57,622 bases of DNA from Flavobacteriales bacterium. GTDB taxonomy: Bacteria; Bacteroidota; Bacteroidia; Flavobacteriales_F; PHOS-HE28. Below, one piece after another: positions 52,324 through 57,622 of the stretch. Position numbers and translations under genes: made by a program. The DNA lies in NCBI GenBank assembly GCA_016702645.1, contig JADJDP010000025.1, positions 1 to 57,622 on the forward strand. Direction: 5' to 3'. The number at the start of each line of letters is the position of its first letter. The stretch's first letter is position 1. The notes beneath the pieces were generated by a model. That model did no database searches, had not been told where the DNA came from, and worked only from the letters and a program-made list of their open reading frames with translations.

Positions 52324-52841
52324 ATGGGCATTCTCCGATCGATCGTGCCCAGTACGCGACAATTAGCTCGATGGAAGAAGTCGGCCCTCACGCTTTTGGC
52401 GCTCGGCCTCTTCAGCACTGCTGTTCAGGCCCAGACCATCGCGACACCACTCGAGGCTACCCCTTCCGAGGTTACCCCTTCCAAGTCCAAGTCTGTGAAG
52501 GCGACTGCGCTGAAACCTACCCTGACGACCGCGCCCACGAAGAATTCCCAAGCACCGACGGTTGCCCCAACCAAAGGTTCCGCTCCATCCCACTTACGTG
52601 TTAGTCGGTTGGAACTTGCGAAAGCAAGGGCACCGCGCCCATGCCGCTGACCAAGGCAGCGCCCTCCCCAGCCGCACGCGCAACTCGGCCAAGGTGTCCC
52701 AGGTCGTACCCCCTACGGCGCAGGAGCAGCGTCTCTCCGATCTGGAACTGCAATGAAGATGGATCCTCGCGTGCGGATCGAACCCGCCCAGAATTCGAGC
52801 GGCTCCTGAACGAGTGGAAATCGAATTCCTCACATAAGTAA
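52324..52841 (+). CDS. Small secreted Pro/Thr/Lys-rich protein, frameshifted
   Basis: The signal (KKSALTLLALGLFSTAVQAQ) is followed by a repetitive linker (TPLEATPSEVTPSKSKSVKA; TTAPTKNSQAPTVAPTKG). The open frame stops at 52650, but coding-like segments continue in other frames (NSAKVSQVVPPTAQEQRLSD; RPEFERLLNEWKSNSSHK) to 52841. The linker suggests a wall- or matrix-associated spacer. It lies 33 nt before the giant surface-protein gene and is probably co-transcribed. Family not recognised. Confidence 0.5.
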
Positions 52842-52873
52842 CCGGGCGTACCCTGTCCAATAACCCCCTGATC

Positions 52874-55800
52874 ATGAACAATCGATCACACAGCGACCGG
52901 TTCGAGGCTGAGACGCCGGAGAACGGTCCATCGAGCTTGAAGCAAAGACTCTCAAAACATTTCAAGGCGTGCACGAAAGCCGCCACCTTGGTAGCCGGTT
53001 TGGTAGCTGCTGGCGAAAGCTCGGCAGCGATCGTAAACTGGGTTCCCGGAACTCCCATCGCGATCCCGGCAACCACCGCTGGCGTCTATATCAATGTGCA
53101 GACAGAGACCTCCGGTGTGAGTCCGGCGGGCGTACCCGGTTGGGACCTCAACCCTTGGAATGCAAGTTCCCTTTCGTGGTTCAATCCTACCTTGCCTGGT
53201 GGCAACGTGTATATGCAAGCCCCCGGCGGCACTGGCGTCGGTAATTTGCCTTATGGCACCTTGATCGACGGTACTGCAACATGGGCCAACGGTAGTGTTG
53301 CTGGCGCCACCCCCGCATGGAACCTGAATTCCTCCAAGAACTATGTCGGTTTCCAGTTCCAAAACGAAAACACCGCCTGGTCCATTATGGCTGGGCACAA
53401 GTTCAACTTTGGCGCCGACCTCGTTACGAACAGGAGCATTCTTCAAATTTCATGGGAGGATGTGGCTGGCGTGGGAATTTACAACACCCGACTATTGTAC
53501 AACTGACTTCGACGACGGGTTTGACAGCGGCCAGTCCTTCGAGTGGATCACGAACGTGAGCTATGGTGGCATGAACAACCCATCGAGCAACAACTGCTCT
53601 GTACCGCACCCACAGTTACCCCTACGGTGGTTCCAGGTTGTCCCGGTGGTTTCAGCTTGGAGCTCGATTTCACCGATCTGGGAGATGGAGCACCATACAC
53701 GATCACCTATACGGTCAACGGCGGTGCGCCAATAGCGGGTGGGTCTGTCTCCTCAGTGGAAGTTGTCACCTTGACGGGCTTCTCCAGCAACGATGATGTG
53801 GATGTCACCATCACGCATGCGACCGACTCCGATTGCAACTTGACCTTCAACAACAACACGTTTTCCTGCCCACCCCCGAACGACTTGTGTGTGAACGCCC
53901 CCGTCACGGTGATCGGCAACAATGCAACGGTGAACATCAGCGGCAACTCTGCTGGCGCACTGAACAATGATGGACCAACATGGAACGGTGATCCACAAGC
54001 TTGGGAAGCAATACAACTCACGAGTTGTGCAGCAACGCTGGAATTGAACTGGTGTACGACCGCACCCGGGTACACCTTGTCATACAACGCCATGGCGTCG
54101 GATTGCCCTGAGTTGCTCGACATCATCATATCGGGTCCTGACCAGACCGCGTGCCCCAACGGTAACCGGCGCTTCGTGTTCGCCAACGTACTGCCGGTAC
54201 TTGGTACATCCCTATTTGGCCCACGGGCCCCTTCACGGTCACGGCGATCACCGGTGATGTGTGCAGCGGCCGCACCAGCGAACGATGATTGCGCGAATGC
54301 AGAAGACCTATTTGTGGGAGCGAACGGTTCCTGCCCGACAGCCAACGTGGGGGGAACAACGGTGAGCGCCACCGAAAGTGGGAGCGCTGAACCTTCCTGC
54401 CTCATTGGCATCCCTGGGTTGAACGACGTGTTCTACACGTTCAACGCAGAAACCTACTCGAGTCGAGTGGACGATCGAGCTTGGAACGTTGAGCGTGCTG
54501 GCTGTGCAGATACTTGATGCATGCGACGGTACCGAGATCAGCTGCACCAATGGAAACAACAGGTATCATCCCGTTACCCCCGGTGCGGACTACACCTTCC
54601 GGCTGCTCAGCCAATCGGGGACCGCAGGCACGTACAACATCTGTATCCAGGAGTATCTACCTCCTCCTCCTCCGAGAACGACCTGTGCGCCGATGCCATC
54701 CCGATCACCTGCGGTATGCCTGTTAATGGTACTACCATCGGTTCGACTACCACCGGGGCACCCTCTTGCACGGAGTTCGATGTAACCACGGCTGGCGGCG
54801 TTTGGTATACGATGACGGGTGCATGCGGTCCTATCACCGTGAGCATTTGTACCGCAGACTATGATACCAGACTGGCCGTAGCTACCGGCTCGTGGGGCTC
54901 TGACATGTATCGCAAGCGATGATGACGACTGCGACGCACCCAACGGCTTTGGTTCCACGATCACGTTCGACGCCGATTTTACGAGACCTACTACATCTAC
55001 GTCACGGGGTTCGACATTCGCGCGGGGACCTTCACGTTGGAGACTTCCGGTTGCGGCGTACCTCCTGTTGCCACCGCCAGTGTTGACGATGATTGCGACA
55101 ACGACCAGTTCACGGTGGACGTGAACGTGATAAGCACCGGAGGCCCCTCACGATCAGCGTGGATTACACGGTGAACGGCGGTGCCATCTCAACCCAAAGC
55201 GATCTTCCTGTAGGATCACCCAGCTCGGTGGCAACTTCGCTTCCACGGATCAGTGCATATCATTGGCTACCGAACTGATCATGTTCTACCGACGGTGAGT
55301 ATCTGAACTCCGCCTGTCCGATCACCTTCGATTGCAACAACCCAGCGATCATCACTGGATATTGCTACGGGGCTACCAACCGCGAATGGTTGATCACCTC
55401 AACGGTGCCCGGTTCGGTGACGCTCACCTTCCTCTCTGGTTGCATCGCCGCGACGGATGTTGTTTCCGTCTATGATGTCAACAACGGCTTCCAACAGATA
55501 GGCAGCAGTGGTGGAGCAACGGACCTTGGGTCACTTCCTCCGTTCCCCGCCTCGGGTAATTTCCATCCTCGTGGTGGTAACGCAGAGCACATCCGGCACC
55601 ACTTGTCAGGAAGGTGGTTCAGGCGACTGCGTGGAGCCTCCGGGCCTTTGGAGCTTCCAAGTGGCCTGCACGGCGGGTTGCGAAGCGCCCACGGGTTCTA
55701 TTGCAGCGAACCCCACTTGCCCTGGTGTGGATGTGACCGTGGCCACACAAGGTGATGGCGGCCCCGCCTCCATCCGCTATTCGGTGAACGGCAATCCGCC

Positions 55801-57622
55801 CATCACGCTGCCGGGAACCTTTACGAGCGGGCAAACGACGACCATCAGCCCATTTGCACCGGGTGATCAAGTTGTAGTGACCCTGCTGCATGGTGACCAG
55901 ATCGATTGCTCCACGAGCAATACCACTTTGGTGCCTGCGCCTTTCGTCATCCCGGCTTATCCAAGCCTGCCGAACTTGCTGGTTACTGCCACCCCTCCAA
56001 CGGTGTGCTCCGGCAGCAACAGCCAGTTGAACGTGGCATCCTATGATCCGGCCACCTTGCGAACCAGATGGTCTTTAGCACCGGAACGGGCGCAGCATTG
56101 GTTTGCCATGGCCGGTGCAACGCAGCGCATCGGTACTGGGATTGACGACACGGATCCGGTCTTCCCCGATCGGCTTCACCTTCCGCTTCAACAACGTGAA
56201 CCACACCGACTTCGGTGTAACCCCTGACGGGTTCGCGAGGCTTGGTGCAGGTGCTCCGAGCGGCCAGTTCACCAACAGTGTTGTGAGCACGACCAACATC
56301 CCCAAGCTCTACCCTTATTGGGATGACATGGTCCTGGTACCACGGGTAATGTGCAGTCCTTGGTAACTGGGACCGCACCAAACCGCATCCTGGTGGTGCA
56401 GTGGTTCGTGACCATTCCGCGTGCAACTGGTGGAGTTGCGAACAGCACGTTCAAGCGTGGCTCCATGAGTCGAGCAACATCATCGAATACCGATATGGCG
56501 CTATGGGCCCCGGAACGATGTCCGCATCCGTAGGTATGACCGCAACGCGGCGAACTACCAGAGCGTAACGGTAGCGACCAATACGGTAAGTACGGTGGCA
56601 GCGAACGACTCAATGCAGGGCAACCCGCAAGCGGTCGATTCTACCGCTGGGCTCCAATGACATTCCCCATGTCGTCCATCGTTTGGACGCCCAGTGGGAA
56701 CCTGACCCCCGACGGCACCGTGAGCAACCCGGTGGCCAACAATACGTTACCCCAACGAACTACCAGGTGAGCTTGGTGGTGGGTCCGTGTGCCCGTACTG
56801 GAAATGTCACGGTAGGTGTGTTCGCCCCCATTACTTCGGCGATCATCACCCCGGCGACACTACACGTTTGCACACCCGGTTCCGGAACACTTACAGCGAA
56901 CCCGATCGGTGGCTCTAGCCCGTACACGTATGAGTGGATGCCACCCGGAGGTGTGTTCGCACTTGGTCTGGTAACCCAATCGGTGAACGTAGCAGGAACC
57001 TGGACCGTGCGCGTAACCGATGCATGCAATACACAAACCACCGCGACGCGCAATGTGACCGTGAGCCCCACGCCCATTGCAACAGCTGGCAGCAACAGCC
57101 CGATCTGTGCCGGAACCACCCTCAACCTCTTGGGCAGTTCCAACCAACCAGGTTCGACCTTTGCCTGGAGCGGCCCCGCTGGCTACAACAGCACGGATGA
57201 AGACCCCACGCGCCTCAATGCGGACAACGGCATGAACGGGACGTACACGGTCGTGGCAACAGCGGCTGGATGTTCCAGCCTGCCACAAGCGACCGTTGTT
57301 GTGGTGAACCCAGCACCCGTGGGTGTAACCGCCAATGCCAGCGACTTGATCGTGTGCGCAGGAGATGCGGTTGACCTCACCAGCACCGGCACACCGACCT
57401 CTGACGCCACTCTCCTGAGCCAGAACTTCAACGGCACCCCGACTGGATGGACGGTACAGAACCTGACCACCGGTGGTACCAACCCTGCTGCAACTGCTTG
57501 GGGCCTTTACCCGAACGGTGTTTCCTTTGAGGACTAACGTTCAACAGCAACGATGCCTCCACGTTCGCACTTACCAATAGCGATGCCGGGGGGAAGTGGG
57601 AATGTCACGCAAACTGTTGAAC
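52874..57622 (+). CDS. Giant modular extracellular protein (adhesin-like), frameshifted and 3' partial
   Basis: An N-terminal signal-like segment (KAATLVAGLVAAGESSAAIV) leads to a domain with GVYINVQTETSG, VPGWDLNPW, NSSKNYVGFQFQNE and WEDVAGVGIYN (52.9-53.5 kb), a pattern I associate with secreted PEP-CTERM-type proteins. A GEVED-like boundary (ITNVSYGGMNNPSS) follows. Then come YTVNGG-type modules (53.7, 55.15, 55.77 kb), NDLC/NDDC-type modules (53.88, 54.28, 54.68 kb), a CUB-like part (55.4 kb) and Ig/PKD-like domains (56.8-57.5 kb). At least eight indels break the frame. The true C-terminus, probably a sorting domain, lies beyond the window. Confidence 0.75.

Noticed and set aside
1..57622. 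tRNA, rRNA, CRISPR arrays, insertion sequences
   Set aside because: No cloverleaf, rRNA-like stretch, regularly spaced repeat-spacer array or transposase was recognised on either strand by reading; a covariance-model scan was not possible.

Overview
The window looks like chromosomal DNA of a GC-rich member of the Bacteroidota, most likely Flavobacteriales. This rests on several type IX secretion (T9SS) C-terminal sorting domains, Omp28-, DUF2490-, DUF6056-, DUF4173- and SiaB/SiaC-type families, a FucP-type sugar transporter, promoter-like TAnnTTTG boxes, and adenine-rich leaders that often lack a Shine-Dalgarno sequence. No rRNA, tRNA, CRISPR array, transposase or integrase was seen. Many genes, including essential ones such as dnaK and panB, are broken by one-base shifts, often at homopolymers. 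I read these as consensus errors of a long-read assembly, not true pseudogenes, and describe each broken gene as one locus.

Layout. 1-4.1 kb: a fragmented agmatinase, a short-repeat cluster, and two secreted T9SS proteins on the minus strand. 4.4-11.2 kb: a response regulator, then a tightly coupled cassette of a LysM protein with a degenerate lytic-transglycosylase domain, two SGNH-hydrolase-like proteins and an MBOAT acyltransferase. 11.2-21 kb: an ECF sigma factor with a small zinc-finger partner, an Omp28-like protein, an epimerase and glycosyltransferase, two L,D-transpeptidases, a DUF6056 membrane protein and a GT2 glycosyltransferase. 21-28 kb: secreted and envelope proteins, YajQ, a DUF2490 protein and an NRDE protein.

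28.5-33.2 kb is a six-gene minus-strand operon (membrane protein, winged-helix regulator, DUF4173 protein, membrane protein, EEP-family protein, membrane protein) whose genes all overlap. A ZIP transporter/methyltransferase pair follows, then a SiaB/SiaC signalling pair, then a 1024-residue ABC transporter with TerB-like and FHA-like N-terminal regions. 39-48.7 kb holds secreted lipoproteins, a FucP-like symporter, priA, a T9SS alpha/beta hydrolase, rluA-panB and a lipoprotein. 48.9-50.9 kb is dnaK. The right end carries a MORN-type protein and a very large modular extracellular protein that runs off the window.

The most interesting material is the pseudo-transglycosylase/SGNH/SGNH/MBOAT cassette (a probable cell-wall or surface-glycan O-acetylation machine), a dispersed palindromic repeat family built on CGCAAAGGCGCAAAG that has entered coding sequence at least once, and the six-gene coupled membrane operon.
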